A DNA stretch of 64,000 nucleotides. Origin: Streptomyces hoynatensis. Its GTDB lineage: Bacteria > Actinomycetota > Actinomycetes > Streptomycetales > Streptomycetaceae. Of this stretch, positions 35,827-45,475 are shown in pieces. The first letter of the stretch is position 1. Each line of letters begins with the position of its first letter. The DNA is taken from NCBI RefSeq assembly GCF_003626535.1, contig NZ_RBAL01000010.1, positions 186,001 through 250,000 on the forward strand, read 5' to 3'. The notes beneath the pieces were generated by a model that had not been told where the DNA came from, searched no databases, and saw nothing but the letters and a program-made list of their open reading frames with translations. The position numbers were made by a program, and so were the translations under genes.

Positions 35827-37302
35827 ATGCCCCTGCCGACCACCGACGCCCTCCCGCTCGGCCACCGACCGGCCGCCTCGCCGCCGCCCGGCCCCGCGCC
35901 GCCGCGGTGGGCCCGCATGCCCCGCGGCGACGCCTACGCGCTCGCCGCCGGCTTCTTCCTGGTCTACGTGGCGCTCTCGGTGACCAGGTACCGCGCCTAC
36001 GGCAACCTCTCCTGGGACCTGGGGATATTCGAGCAGGTCGTGCGCTCCTACGCGCACCTGCGCGCCCCCGTCGCCGACCTGAAGGGGCCGGGATACCGGG
36101 CGCTCGGCGACCACTTCAGCCCGGTCACCGCGCTGATCGCCCCGCTCTACCGGCTGTTCCCCAGCCCCGTCACGCTGCTCGTCGTCCAGGCCGCGCTGTT
36201 CGCCGTCTCGGTGGTGCCCGTCACGCGCTGCGCCGGCCTGTTCCTCGGGCGGGCGCAGGGCGCCGCGATCGGCGCCGCCTACGGGCTGTCCTGGGGAGTG
36301 CAGCGGGCGGTGGACTTCGACTTCCACGAGATATGTTTCGCCGTGCCGCTGCTGGCCTTCGCGCTGGAGGCGCTGCTGCGCGAGCGCTGGTGGGCGGCCC
36401 TGTGCTGGGGACTGCCCCTGCTGCTGGTCAAGGAGGACCTCGGCCTGACCCTGGCCGCACTCGCCCTCCTCGTCGCCGCCCGGGCCGCCCGCCTCGGCGC
36501 CCGGCGGGCCGCGGCCGCCGCCCTGGCCGTGGCCGCGGGCGCCGTGCTGGCCTGCGCGCTGATCACCGCGGTGCTGATACCGGCGTTCAACACCTCCGGG
36601 CACTACGACTACTGGTCGAAGGTGAGCCACGAGGGCGGGCCGCTGCACACCATGGCCTCCGTCGCCTTCGCCGCCGCCGACCAGAAGCTGCGCACCCTCG
36701 CGTGGGTGCTGCTGCCCACCACCGGCCTGCTCGCGCTGCGCTCCCCGCTGCCGCTGCTCGCCCTCCCCACCCTGGCCTGGCGCTTTCTGGGCGACGACCC
36801 GCACTACTGGGGCACCGACTGGCACTACAGCGCCGTCCTGATGCCCGTGGTCTTCCTCGCCCTGGTGGACGCCCTTCCCCGCGGCCTGCGTTCGCCGCGC
36901 CCCTGGCTGCGCGGCTACGCCCGCCACCTGCCCCTCGCCGTGCTGGCCGCGGCCCTCGCCCTGAGCACCACCCTGCCCGTCGCCGGCCTCACGCACGCGG
37001 ACACCTACCGGGCGGGCCAGGCCGCCGCCGCCGGCGACCGGGTGCTCGCCGCCGTGCCCGACGGCGCCCGGGTCGCGGCCAACGTGCGCCCCATCGCCCA
37101 TCTCACCGGCCGCTGCCGGGTGTTCTGGATCGGCGACACCACGGCGGGGCCCGGCTATCCCGGCCACCCCGACTATGTGGCCTACTACGACGCGGCGCAG
37201 ACCACCTCGGGCCTGCTCGCGCACGCCGCCGCGCTCTACCCGGGCACCGCCTGGGAACTGCTCGCCGCCGAGGACGGCTTCTGGGTGCTGCGCCGGCGCT
37301 GA
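35827..37302 (+). CDS. DUF2079 multi-spanning membrane protein
   Basis: The 491-residue protein has about ten hydrophobic segments and the DUF2079 motifs NLSWDLGIFEQVVRSYAHL, ALGDHFSPVTALIAPLYRLF and DFDFHEICFAVPLLAFALE. Family proteins resemble GT-C glycosyltransferases with the acidic residue in the first outer loop (WDLGIFEQ). The role here is unknown and may involve lipid-linked sugar transfer. The first ~35 residues are proline-rich. No linked pathway genes are nearby. Confidence 0.85.
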   Translation: MPLPTTDALPLGHRPAASPPPGPAPPRWARMPRGDAYALAAGFFLVYVALSVTRYRAYGNLSWDLGIFEQVVRSYAHLRAPVADLKGPGYRALGDHFSPVTALIAPLYRLFPSPVTLLVVQAALFAVSVVPVTRCAGLFLGRAQGAAIGAAYGLSWGVQRAVDFDFHEICFAVPLLAFALEALLRERWWAALCWGLPLLLVKEDLGLTLAALALLVAARAARLGARRAAAAALAVAAGAVLACALITAVLIPAFNTSGHYDYWSKVSHEGGPLHTMASVAFAAADQKLRTLAWVLLPTTGLLALRSPLPLLALPTLAWRFLGDDPHYWGTDWHYSAVLMPVVFLALVDALPRGLRSPRPWLRGYARHLPLAVLAAALALSTTLPVAGLTHADTYRAGQAAAAGDRVLAAVPDGARVAANVRPIAHLTGRCRVFWIGDTTAGPGYPGHPDYVAYYDAAQTTSGLLAHAAALYPGTAWELLAAEDGFWVLRRR

Positions 37303-37365
37303 CCGGCCTCCCGTCCGCCGTGCGGGGGATGGGCGCTGTCGGTGGCCTGGCCCAGACTGGGGGCC

Positions 37366-37902
37366 ATGGACGTATCGATCAGGCGGGCCGAACCGCAAGA
37401 ACTGGCGGCGGTGGGCGAGCTGACCGCCGAGGTGTACCTCGCCGACGGGCTGCTGGCCGAAGGCGCGGACGACCCGTATCTGTCCCACCTGCGGGACGCG
37501 GCCGGGCGGGCGGCCCACGCCGAGGTGCTGGTGGCCCTCGACCCCGCCGACCCGGCCGCCGGGCCGCTGGGCACCGTGACCTTCGTGGGGCGCGGCGGGA
37601 AGCTGGCCGAGGTGTCGGGCGAGGGGGAGGCCGAGTTCCGGATGCTGGCCGTGCGCCCCGAGGCGCGGGGCCGCGGGGTGGGCGAGGCGCTGGTCCGCGA
37701 GTGCCTGCGGCGGGCGCGCGCCCTCGGCAGAAAGCGCGTGCTTCTTTCCAGTCAGTTGCAGATGCACACGGCCCATCGGCTGTACCGGCGGCTCGGCTTC
37801 GTTCGGGCCCCGGAGCGCGACTGGGAGCCGGTCCCGGGCCTCATGCTTCACGCGTTCGCGCACGAGTTCGCAGCCGACCCCGAGCCGGAACACAACATAT
37901 AG
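37366..37902 (+). CDS. GNAT N-acetyltransferase
   Basis: The 178-residue protein starts MDVSIRRAEPQELAAVGEL and carries motif A, FRMLAVRPEARGRGVGEALV, with the RGRGVG pyrophosphate loop, then QMHTAHRLYRRLGFVRAPE. It is a complete GNAT domain. The substrate is unknown. It lies directly upstream of the cobalamin riboswitch and reads into it. Confidence 0.9.
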   Translation: MDVSIRRAEPQELAAVGELTAEVYLADGLLAEGADDPYLSHLRDAAGRAAHAEVLVALDPADPAAGPLGTVTFVGRGGKLAEVSGEGEAEFRMLAVRPEARGRGVGEALVRECLRRARALGRKRVLLSSQLQMHTAHRLYRRLGFVRAPERDWEPVPGLMLHAFAHEFAADPEPEHNI

Positions 37903-37932
37903 GGGCGCGCGCGTTCCCCGGCACTAGATGTA

Positions 37933-38090
37933 TGCTCATCCCGCTGTCGCCGCAGGGGAATCCGGTGCGAATCCGGAACTGTCCCGCAACGGTGTGTTCC
38001 GGGCTGCTTTGAGGCGGCGCGGAGGGCCGGTTCGCCGTCCGTCCCCGCCGCCTCCTCCCGCCCGGGACGAGTCCGACCGCCCTCGGCGGC
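37933..38090 (+). promoter_or_regulatory. Cobalamin (B12) riboswitch
   Basis: The conserved core reads GGGGAATCCGGTGCGAATCC then GGAACTGTCCCGCAACGGTG (37976-38000 region), the classic B12 box. A 3-prime element GACGAGTCCGACCGCC (about 38067-38082) matches the end of the aptamer. About 140 bases of expression platform separate it from nrdA. In S. coelicolor the nrdABS operon is shut by adenosylcobalamin through this element, so the B12-independent reductase is made when the B12-dependent class II enzyme cannot work. Confidence 0.93.
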
Positions 38091-38227
38091 GTCGACACAC
38101 GTCCGGGCCCCGTGGGCTGGGCCGGCGGACGCCGCGGCATGCCTTTGCCTTACCACACGCATGCCTGCGCGCCCCGCTGCCGCCTTGCGCCACCAGGGGG
38201 CCACCGCGATACGAGGGAGAGCACCCA

Positions 38228-40678
38228 GTGACCATCGCACCCGAAGCACCCGCGGAGCCCGTCACAGCCGGGCTCGCGCGCACGCTCGCCGCGCTCGCCG
38301 CGGACCTGCCCGACACCGAGGCGGAGCGCGTCCTGGCCGCCGTGCGCCGCGGGCTGCGCCCCGAGGCGGACGCGGCCGAGGCCCGGGCCCTGGCCGTGGA
38401 GGCCGCGGCCGGGCTCATCGCCGAGGAGCCCGCCTACTCCCGGCTCGCCGCCCGGCTGCTCACCCTCGCGATCCGGGAAGAGGCCGCGGGCCAGGGCGCC
38501 GTCTCCTTCTCCGCCTCGATCGCCGTCGGCCACCGCGAGGGCCTGATCTCCGCCCGCACCGCCGGTTTCGTGGCCCGGCACGCGGCGCGCCTCGACCGGC
38601 TGGCCGAGGAGACGGTGGCCGCGGGCGCGGACGACCGTTTCGAGTACTTCGGGCTGCGTACCGTCGAGACCAGGTACGCGCTGCGCCACCCGACCACCCG
38701 CCGGCTGATCGAGACGCCCCAGCACTTCCTGCTGCGCGTCGCCTGCGGCCTGGCCGCCGACGAGTCCGCGGAGGCCGTGGCCGAAGTCACCGGGTTCTAC
38801 CGGCTCCTGAGCAGCCTGGCCTACCTGCCCTCCTCCCCCACCCTGTTCAACTCGGGCACCAGCCACCCCCAGATGTCCTCCTGCTTCCTGCTGGACTCGC
38901 CCCGGGACGAGCTCGACTCGATCTACGAGCGCTACCACCAGGTCGCCCGGCTCTCCAAGCACGCCGGCGGGATCGGCATCCCCTACACGCGGGTGCGCTC
39001 CCGCGGCTCCCTGATCCGCGGCACCAACGGCACGTCCAACGGCATCGTGCCGTTCCTGCGCACGCTCGACTCCTCGGTCGCCGCGGTGAACCAGGGCGGC
39101 AGGCGCAAGGGCGCGGCCTGCGTCTACCTGGAGACCTGGCACGCCGACCTGGAGGAGTTCCTCGAACTGCGGGACAACACCGGGGAGGACGCCCGCCGCA
39201 CGCACAACCTGAACCTCGCCCACTGGATTCCGGACGAGTTCATGCGCCGCGTCGAGGCCGACGCCGACTGGTCGCTGTTCTCCCCCTCCGACGTGCCGGA
39301 GCTGACCGACCTGTGGGGCGAGGAGTTCGACGCCGCCTACCGCCGCGCGGAGGCGGCCGGCCTCGCGGTCAGATCCGTGCCGGCGCGGCAGCTCTACGCC
39401 CGCATGATGCGCACCCTGGCGCAGACGGGCAACGGCTGGATGACGTTCAAGGACACCGCCAACCGCACGGCCAACCAGACCGCGCGGCCCGGCTCCGTCG
39501 TCCACTCCTCCAACCTCTGCACGGAGATCCTGGAGGTCACCGACGACGGGGAGACCGCGGTCTGCAACCTCGGGTCCGTCAACCTGGCGGCCCACCTCGG
39601 CGCCGACGGCCGGATGGACTGGGAGCGGCTGGACGCCACGGTGCACACGGCCGTCACCTTCCTGGACCGGGTCGTCGACCGCAACTACTACCCCACCCCC
39701 CAGGCGAAGACCTCCAACTCCCGCTGGCGCCCGGTGGCGCTCGGGGTGATGGGCCTGCAGGACGTCTTCTTCCGGCTGGGCCTGCCCTTCGACTCCGCCG
39801 AGGCCCGCGAGCTGTCCACCCGGATCGCCGAGCGGATCATGCTCGCCGCCTACGAGACCTCGGCCGCCCTCGCCGAACGGCACGGGCCGCACCCCGGCTG
39901 GGCCGACACCCGCACCGCGCGCGGCGTGCTGCACCCCGACCACTATCCGGACGCCCACCCGGCCTGGCCCGAGCGGTGGCAGGCCCTGCGCACCCGGGTG
40001 GCCGCCTCGGGGCTGCGCAACGCCCTGCTGCTCGCCATCGCGCCCACCGCCACCATCGCCTCGATCGCCGGGGTGTACGAGTGCATCGAGCCGCAGGTGT
40101 CCAACCTGTTCAAGCGCGAGACGCTCAGCGGGGAGTTCCTCCAGGTCAACTCCTACCTGGTGGCCGAGTTGAAGCGGCTCGGCCGGTGGCACGAGGCCAC
40201 CCGCGCCGCGCTGCGCGAGGCGAACGGCTCGGTGGCGCGGCTGCCCGGGCTGCCGCCGCGGCTGCGGGAGCTGTACCGCACGGCCTGGGAGCTGCCGCAG
40301 CGCGCGCTGATCGACATGGCCGCCGCCCGCACCCCGTACCTGGACCAGAGCCAGTCGCTCAACCTGTTCATGGCCGCGCCGACCATCGGCAAGCTCAGCT
40401 CGATGTACGCCTACGCCTGGAAGAGCGGCCTGAAGACCACGTACTACCTGCGCTCGCGCCCGGCGACCAGGATCGCCCAGGCCGCCGGCGCCGCCACGGC
40501 CGCCACGGCCCGGCCCGCCGGCGCCTCCCCCGCAGGCGGCGTTCCCGACGGCGTTCCCACCGGAGTTCCCACCGGCGTTCCCCCCGCCGGTTCCCCCGCC
40601 GCCGAGGCGGCCGCCTTCCCCGAGCAGGCCGTCGCCTGCTCCCTGGAAAACCCCGAGTCCTGCGAGGCCTGCCAGTGA
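38228..40678 (+). CDS. nrdA: Ribonucleoside-diphosphate reductase class Ia, large subunit
   Basis: A GTG at 38228 gives 816 residues. An ATP-cone-like N-terminus precedes the ten-stranded barrel. SSPTLFNSGTSHPQMSSCFL holds the first redox Cys, SSNLCTEILEV and TAVCNLGSVNL the active-site Asn/Cys/Glu set (NLCTE), and ACSLENPESCEACQ the C-terminal CxxC that relays electrons. Before that tail is an unusual Ala/Gly/Pro linker with GVP repeats. It reduces all four NDPs with NrdB. The gene is coupled to nrdB by GTGA and lies under B12 riboswitch control. Confidence 0.95.
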   Translation: MTIAPEAPAEPVTAGLARTLAALAADLPDTEAERVLAAVRRGLRPEADAAEARALAVEAAAGLIAEEPAYSRLAARLLTLAIREEAAGQGAVSFSASIAVGHREGLISARTAGFVARHAARLDRLAEETVAAGADDRFEYFGLRTVETRYALRHPTTRRLIETPQHFLLRVACGLAADESAEAVAEVTGFYRLLSSLAYLPSSPTLFNSGTSHPQMSSCFLLDSPRDELDSIYERYHQVARLSKHAGGIGIPYTRVRSRGSLIRGTNGTSNGIVPFLRTLDSSVAAVNQGGRRKGAACVYLETWHADLEEFLELRDNTGEDARRTHNLNLAHWIPDEFMRRVEADADWSLFSPSDVPELTDLWGEEFDAAYRRAEAAGLAVRSVPARQLYARMMRTLAQTGNGWMTFKDTANRTANQTARPGSVVHSSNLCTEILEVTDDGETAVCNLGSVNLAAHLGADGRMDWERLDATVHTAVTFLDRVVDRNYYPTPQAKTSNSRWRPVALGVMGLQDVFFRLGLPFDSAEARELSTRIAERIMLAAYETSAALAERHGPHPGWADTRTARGVLHPDHYPDAHPAWPERWQALRTRVAASGLRNALLLAIAPTATIASIAGVYECIEPQVSNLFKRETLSGEFLQVNSYLVAELKRLGRWHEATRAALREANGSVARLPGLPPRLRELYRTAWELPQRALIDMAAARTPYLDQSQSLNLFMAAPTIGKLSSMYAYAWKSGLKTTYYLRSRPATRIAQAAGAATAATARPAGASPAGGVPDGVPTGVPTGVPPAGSPAAEAAAFPEQAVACSLENPESCEACQ

Positions 40679-41754
40679 CCACCACCGCCGATTCCCCCGC
40701 GCCGCACACGCCCGGCACCCCGGACGCCGCGGACGCCCCGCCCGCCCCGGCGGAGCGGAACCTGCTCGACCCCGGCTTCGAGCTGACCCTGCGCCCGATG
40801 CGCTACCCCGGCTTCTACGAGCGCTACCGGGACGCGATCAAGAACACCTGGACCGTGGAGGAGGTCGACCTCCACTCGGACGTCGCCGACCTGGCCAGGC
40901 TCTCCCCGGGCGAGCAGCACCTCATCGGCCGCCTGGTCGCCTTCTTCGCCACCGGCGACTCGATCGTGGCGAACAACCTGGTGCTGACCCTCTACAAGCA
41001 CATCAACTCCCCCGAGGCGCGCCTCTACCTCTCCAGGCAGCTCTTCGAGGAGGCCGTGCACGTCCAGTTCTACCTGACGCTGCTCGACACCTACCTGCCC
41101 GATCACGAGGAGCGGGTGGCCGCCTTCGCCGCGGTCGAGAACATCCCCTCCATCCGGGAGAAGGCGAACTTCTGCTTCCGGTGGATGGACTCGGTGGAGG
41201 ACCTCACCCGCCTGGAGTCGAAGGCGGACCGGCGGCGTTTCCTGCTCAACCTGATCTGCTTCGCCGCCTGCATCGAGGGCCTGTTCTTCTACGGCGCCTT
41301 CGCCTACGTCTACTGGTTCCGCTCCCGCGGCCTGCTGCACGGCCTGGCCACCGGCACCAACTGGGTCTTCCGCGACGAGAGTTGCCACATGGACTTCGCC
41401 TTCCACGTGGTGGACACCGTCCGCGAGGAGGAGCCGGACCTCTTCGACGCGGAGATGGAGCGCGAGGTGACGGCCATGCTCAAGGAGGCGGTGGCCGCGG
41501 AGCTGCAGTTCGCGCGCGACCTGTGCGGCGAGGGGCTGCCCGGCATGAACACCGAGTCGATGCGCGAGTACCTGGAGTGCGTCGCCGACCAGCGCCTGAT
41601 CCGCCTCGGCCTGCGGCCGGTCTACGGCGCGCGGAACCCGTTCGCCTTCATGGAGTTGCAGAACGTGCAGGAGCTGACGAACTTCTTCGAGCGCCGCCCC
41701 TCCGCCTACCAGGTGGCGGTCGAGGGCAACGTGGCGTTCGACGACGAGTTCTGA
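40675..41754 (+). CDS. nrdB: Ribonucleoside-diphosphate reductase class Ia, small subunit
   Basis: The 359-residue R2 protein has all di-iron ligands: Asp95 (GDSIVANN), Glu126 and His129 (EEAVHVQFY), Glu201 (ACIEGLFFYG), Glu235 and His238 (DESCHMDFA). Tyr133, four after His129, is the expected radical tyrosine, so this is a standard Tyr-radical enzyme. The first ~28 residues are disordered and proline-rich. The C-terminal NVAFDDEF should bind NrdA. No nrdS-type regulator follows; a terminator hairpin lies just downstream. Confidence 0.95.
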   Translation: MTTTADSPAPHTPGTPDAADAPPAPAERNLLDPGFELTLRPMRYPGFYERYRDAIKNTWTVEEVDLHSDVADLARLSPGEQHLIGRLVAFFATGDSIVANNLVLTLYKHINSPEARLYLSRQLFEEAVHVQFYLTLLDTYLPDHEERVAAFAAVENIPSIREKANFCFRWMDSVEDLTRLESKADRRRFLLNLICFAACIEGLFFYGAFAYVYWFRSRGLLHGLATGTNWVFRDESCHMDFAFHVVDTVREEEPDLFDAEMEREVTAMLKEAVAAELQFARDLCGEGLPGMNTESMREYLECVADQRLIRLGLRPVYGARNPFAFMELQNVQELTNFFERRPSAYQVAVEGNVAFDDEF

Positions 41755-41763
41755 GCTTCCGGC

Positions 41764-41802
41764 GCCTGCCGGTCCCGTCGCGCCGCGGCGGGACCGGCAG
41801 GC
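41764..41802 (+). terminator. nrdAB terminator hairpin
   Basis: A perfect 14-bp stem (41764-41777 with 41789-41802) begins ten bases after the nrdB stop. There is no T-run. Confidence 0.8.
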
Positions 41803-42091
41803 ACCCGCGCCCCGGCATCCGCACGCCGCCCCCATGAATTCCCTGTCGAACGGCCACTTCCCCCGCCCTTCCCCCGGCGATTCCTGTCATCTCACCGCCG
41901 GGCGGCACGCTATTTCGGGGTTTTGGGGAAATTACCCGGGCGGCGGGACATGTGGCGAAGAAAGCCGAATCCGGAACGGCGGGGAAGGGCGCCGCCCCGG
42001 AGAATTGAAACAATAATTACTCGTTTCTCAGGAAGGACTCACAGACGTTCCCTGTGATGGGGCCACTGCCCGATACCACAGGAGGTCTCAG
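41803..42091. other. Upstream region of the dioxygenase gene
   Basis: After the nrdAB terminator, 41880-42060 is AT-richer (for example ATTGAAACAATAATTACTCG at 42004-42023) and probably holds the dioxygenase promoter. A strong AGGAGG site precedes the GTG. Confidence 0.45.
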
Positions 42092-42883
42092 GTGCACGAC
42101 CACACAGAAGAGCACGACAGGGGACTCGGTTACGACCTGCCGACGCTCGCCCGCCGCAAGATGATCACCCTGCTCGCCGGCGGCAGCGTGCTTCCGCTGG
42201 TCGCCTCCGTGAACCAGGCCCAGGGCGCCACGCCGGCCGAGGCCGCGGCGGCCGCCTGCGCCGAGGTGCCGAGCGAGACCGAGGGCCCCTATCCGGCCGA
42301 CGGCTCGAACGGGCCCAACGTCCTGACGCAGAGCGGCATCGTGCGCCAGGACATCCGCCCCAGCTTCGGCACCGCGAGCGGCGTGGCGGACGGCGTGCCG
42401 CTGACGATCGAGCTCACGGTCGTCGAGGCGGCGGACGACTGCGGCACCCCGCTGTCCGGCGCCGCGGTCTACGTCTGGCACTGCGACCGGCTCGGAAACT
42501 ACTCGCTGTATTCGCCGGGGGCGGCGAACGAAAACTATCTGCGCGGCGTCCAGGAGACCGACGAGAACGGCACGGTCTCCTTCACGAGCATTTTCCCGGC
42601 CTGTTATGCGGGCCGCTGGCCGCACGTCCATTTCGAGATCTACCCGAGCCTTCAGGAGGCCACCTCGGCGGGGAGCATCCTGAAGACCTCGCAGCTGGCC
42701 CTGCCCGAGGACGTGTGCGACACGGTCTACGACTCCGCGGGCTACGACGGGAGCATCGCCAACTTCTCCCGGGTGTCCCTGAGCACCGACATGGTCTTCA
42801 GGGACGGGGTCTCGCTCCAGCTGGCCACCGTCACCGGAAGCCTCCCGTCCGGCTACACGGCCGCCCTCCGGGTCGCCGTCTGA
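42092..42883 (+). CDS. Secreted intradiol ring-cleavage dioxygenase-like protein
   Basis: A GTG after AGGAGG starts 263 residues. A Tat-like N-region (LARRKMITLLAGGSVLPLVA) is followed by the catalytic domain: PSETEGPYPAD, VYVWHCDRLGNYSLYSPG and GRWPHVHFEIYPS. The non-haem iron Tyr/Tyr/His/His ligands fit YSLY and HVHFE. Intradiol enzymes cleave catechol rings between the hydroxyls. Extracellular versions in streptomycetes act on lignin- or plant-derived aromatics; the exact substrate here is unknown. Confidence 0.88.
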   Translation: MHDHTEEHDRGLGYDLPTLARRKMITLLAGGSVLPLVASVNQAQGATPAEAAAAACAEVPSETEGPYPADGSNGPNVLTQSGIVRQDIRPSFGTASGVADGVPLTIELTVVEAADDCGTPLSGAAVYVWHCDRLGNYSLYSPGAANENYLRGVQETDENGTVSFTSIFPACYAGRWPHVHFEIYPSLQEATSAGSILKTSQLALPEDVCDTVYDSAGYDGSIANFSRVSLSTDMVFRDGVSLQLATVTGSLPSGYTAALRVAV

Positions 42884-42952
42884 CCGCCCGCCCGGGCCGC
42901 GCGGATGCGCGCGGCCCGGGCACTCGCGCGGCCCGGCGCACCCGGGCCGGCC

Positions 42953-43636
42953 TCAGGAGCCGTAGGGGGTGGTGGCCCGGGCCTGGCGCAGGGCCCTCGA
43001 CCACCAGGCGAGCCGGTCGAGGAGGGTCGTGGCCGCGGCCGTGGCCGCCTCGGGCGAGGCCAGGCGGCCCGCGGCGTCGAACTGCTCCCAGACGTTGTGG
43101 AAGCTGACCGTCTCGCGGATCGTGGTGGCGTGCAACTCGGCGAAGACCACCCGCAGTTGCTCCACCGCCCGCAGGCCGCCCGCGAGGCCGCCGTAGGAGA
43201 CGAAGGCCACCGGCTTGGCCTGCCACTCCGTGCGGTACCAGTCGATGGCGTTCTTCAGCCCGGCCGGGAAGCTGTGGTTGTACTCGGGCGTGACGACGAC
43301 GAAGCCGTCGGCGGCGGCCAGCCTCTCGCCGAGGGCCGCGTGGGCCCACGCCGGGTCGGGCAGCAACGCGCCGCCGGGGCCCGGCATGCTGAGCGGCAGC
43401 GGGTGTTCGGCGAGGTCGACCAGGTCGACCTCGAGGTCCCCGCGTTCCGCGGCCCGCTCCGCCGTCCAGGCGGCGACGGTCGGGCAGAAGCGGCCCTCCC
43501 GCACGCTGGAGGTGATCACGGCGATCCTGAGCCGCTCCGCGGCGTCCACCGCGGCGCCGGGCGCCGCGGTGGTCGTGGCGGTGGACACGGAAGCGGGCAT
43601 GGAAGCGGACGCGGAAGCGGGCGTGGCTGCGGACAT
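42953..43636 (-). CDS. NADPH-dependent FMN reductase
   Basis: The 227-residue protein has an Ala/Ser/Thr-rich N-terminal ~30 residues, then a flavodoxin-like fold: RIAVITSSVREGRF (phosphate loop for FMN), VVVTPEYNHSFPAGLKNAIDW and PVAFVSYGGLAGGLRAVEQLR. This is the SsuE/ArsH/chromate reductase group. It could supply reduced flavin or reduce quinones. It converges with the dioxygenase gene. Confidence 0.9.
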   Translation of the reverse strand: MSAATPASASASMPASVSTATTTAAPGAAVDAAERLRIAVITSSVREGRFCPTVAAWTAERAAERGDLEVDLVDLAEHPLPLSMPGPGGALLPDPAWAHAALGERLAAADGFVVVTPEYNHSFPAGLKNAIDWYRTEWQAKPVAFVSYGGLAGGLRAVEQLRVVFAELHATTIRETVSFHNVWEQFDAAGRLASPEAATAAATTLLDRLAWWSRALRQARATTPYGS

Positions 43637-43749
43637 GGGCGTTCCCTGTTCCTTCTCGTGGTGGCCGCCGTGGCGGCCCGCGCGGTGGGTACGGGGAACA
43701 CTCTGAAGGTTCAAGTTATGTTGAAGTCAAGCGGCGCCCGGGGCCGCCC

Positions 43750-44484
43750 TCAGATGCCGCAGTTGGGCGCCGACCAGTACCGCGAGGATCGGTTGGCCAC
43801 GTGCGTGTGGTCGTTGTGGTCCGGGTAGCCGGGGCCGAGGATCTCGCGGAAGCCGTGGTTGCGGGCCTCCTTGGCCAGGGTGCAGAAGGAGAGCGAGCCC
43901 GTCAGGTCGACGGCGTCCCCGTACAGGTGCCGGCTGGTCGAGGAGCCGCCGGCCGCGCTGTTGCAGGAGTAGGAGCGGAAGCCGCTGCTCGTGGTGATCG
44001 GCCGGTCGCCGAGCGCGTGCCGCAGCGCCTCCAGCTTCCACATGTTCACCAGCGCGTTGGCCCTGGCGGTCGCCGCGCTGACGGCCCCGCCCGTCCAGGT
44101 GGAGTTGCAGCGGTTCATCTCCGCGTAGGTGAAGTGGATCGGCGTGCAGTCGTTGTCCTGGAGGGCGTAGATCTTGTTGAAGGTCTGGGACCCCGCGATG
44201 CCGTCGGCGGTGAGCCCGTAGGCCTGCTGGAAGCGCCGGACGGCCGCGGCGGTGGCGGGGCCGTACTCGCCGTCGAGCGCGAGCACCGCGCCGGTGCCCG
44301 GGTAGCCGGAGACGCGGATCTGGAGCTGGCGCACGTCCGCGCCGCTCGACCCCTGGCGGAGGGTGCGGCTCCAGGTGTAGCAGCCGTCCGCCTGCGCGGT
44401 GCCGGCGAGCACGACGTCACCGGCCAGGGCTACTGACGCGAGCATGACAATCGAGAGCAGAAAGCGAACCGTTCGTCTGAACAT
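43750..44484 (-). CDS. Secreted zinc D-Ala-D-Ala carboxypeptidase with peptidoglycan-binding domain
   Basis: The 244-residue precursor has a signal peptide ending near AQADG, a PG_binding_1 domain (LRQGSSGADVRQLQIRVSGY, DGEYGPATAAAVRRFQQAYGL), then a peptidase M15A domain. Zinc ligands are His186 and Asp193 in SRHLYGDAVDL and His228 in DHTHVA. It resembles the Streptomyces albus G DD-carboxypeptidase, with several cysteines for disulfides outside the cell. It trims peptidoglycan stem peptides. Confidence 0.92.
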   Translation of the reverse strand: MFRRTVRFLLSIVMLASVALAGDVVLAGTAQADGCYTWSRTLRQGSSGADVRQLQIRVSGYPGTGAVLALDGEYGPATAAAVRRFQQAYGLTADGIAGSQTFNKIYALQDNDCTPIHFTYAEMNRCNSTWTGGAVSAATARANALVNMWKLEALRHALGDRPITTSSGFRSYSCNSAAGGSSTSRHLYGDAVDLTGSLSFCTLAKEARNHGFREILGPGYPDHNDHTHVANRSSRYWSAPNCGI

Positions 44485-44726
44485 GCTGCCTCCGTGGCAT
44501 GAGCGACTGAGGAACCTGTGCCCGATCGGGGCGATCGCATCGAGCGTGACGCATCGGTCAACGCGCGTCAACCCACCCCGCGACCCAGGTGCGGGCGGGC
44601 GGCCGGGAGTTGAGGCCACCGCCCGCCGGCCGGCCACCTGCGGGCCGGCCGGCGTACGGCCCCCGCGCCGGGCGACCGCGGGACGGGCAACCGCCGCGCG
44701 GGGCGGGCCGGCGCGACGCGCCCGGC

Positions 44727-45356
44727 TCAGTCGTTCGGCAGGGTCTCGTAGCGCGGCGTGCCCTCGGCCATCATCTTCAGCGCGGCCTTGCGGTCCCGCT
44801 TGGACAGCCTGTCGATGTACAGGCGCCCGTACAGGTGGTCGGTCTCGTGCTGCAGGCAGCGGGCGAAGTAGCCGGTGCCGCGCACCCGGATCGGACGGCC
44901 CGAGGCGTCCTGCCCGCGCACCACGGCGGTGTCCGGGCGGGCCAGCTCCGCGTACGCGGTCGGCACCGACAGGCAGCCCTCGTTGTTGTCGTCCAGCACC
45001 CGGGCCTCGGCGGGCAGTTCCTCCAGCACCGGGTTGCACACCACGCCCACGTGCCGGACGCCGTCGTCGTCCATGCAGTCGTAGACGAACACCTTCAGGT
45101 CCACGCCGATCTGGTTGGCCGCGAGCCCCACGCCCTCGGCCGCCCGCTGGCTGGCGAACATGTCGTCCACCAGCGAGGCAAGTGACTCGTCGAACTCCGT
45201 GACGTCCCGGCACTCCCTGTGCAGCAGCGGGTGGCCGACGACGGTGATGGGCCGGACCGTGCCCCGCTCGCGGTGGGCCTGCTCCCGCTCCGCACAGTCC
45301 TGGGTGTCGTCGATGAACTCGTCGCCGAGCCGTTCATCGGTTTCTTGCCGCGCCAT
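44727..45356 (-). CDS. def: Peptide deformylase
   Basis: All three motifs are present: [17 protein letters not shown] with the metal-binding Cys128, and [12 protein letters not shown] with His170, Glu171 and His174. It removes the N-formyl group from nascent proteins. The 209-residue length includes a ~30-residue acidic N-terminal extension. It is probably monocistronic. Confidence 0.95.
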   Translation of the reverse strand: MARQETDERLGDEFIDDTQDCAEREQAHRERGTVRPITVVGHPLLHRECRDVTEFDESLASLVDDMFASQRAAEGVGLAANQIGVDLKVFVYDCMDDDGVRHVGVVCNPVLEELPAEARVLDDNNEGCLSVPTAYAELARPDTAVVRGQDASGRPIRVRGTGYFARCLQHETDHLYGRLYIDRLSKRDRKAALKMMAEGTPRYETLPND

Positions 45357-45475
45357 AGTCCGCCGTACGCCTTTCGGTAATGCTCCGCGGTGAACCCGTA
45401 CAGCTTAAGGCGCCGGACGCAGCCCGGCGGCGGCCCGGTGGGCGGCGCCCGGACACGGGCCCGGGCGGCACCGGC

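Noticed and set aside
37928-38227. Upstream in-frame extension of nrdA through the riboswitch
   Set aside because: The extension would translate the conserved B12 aptamer. The GTG at 38228 gives the expected protein start.
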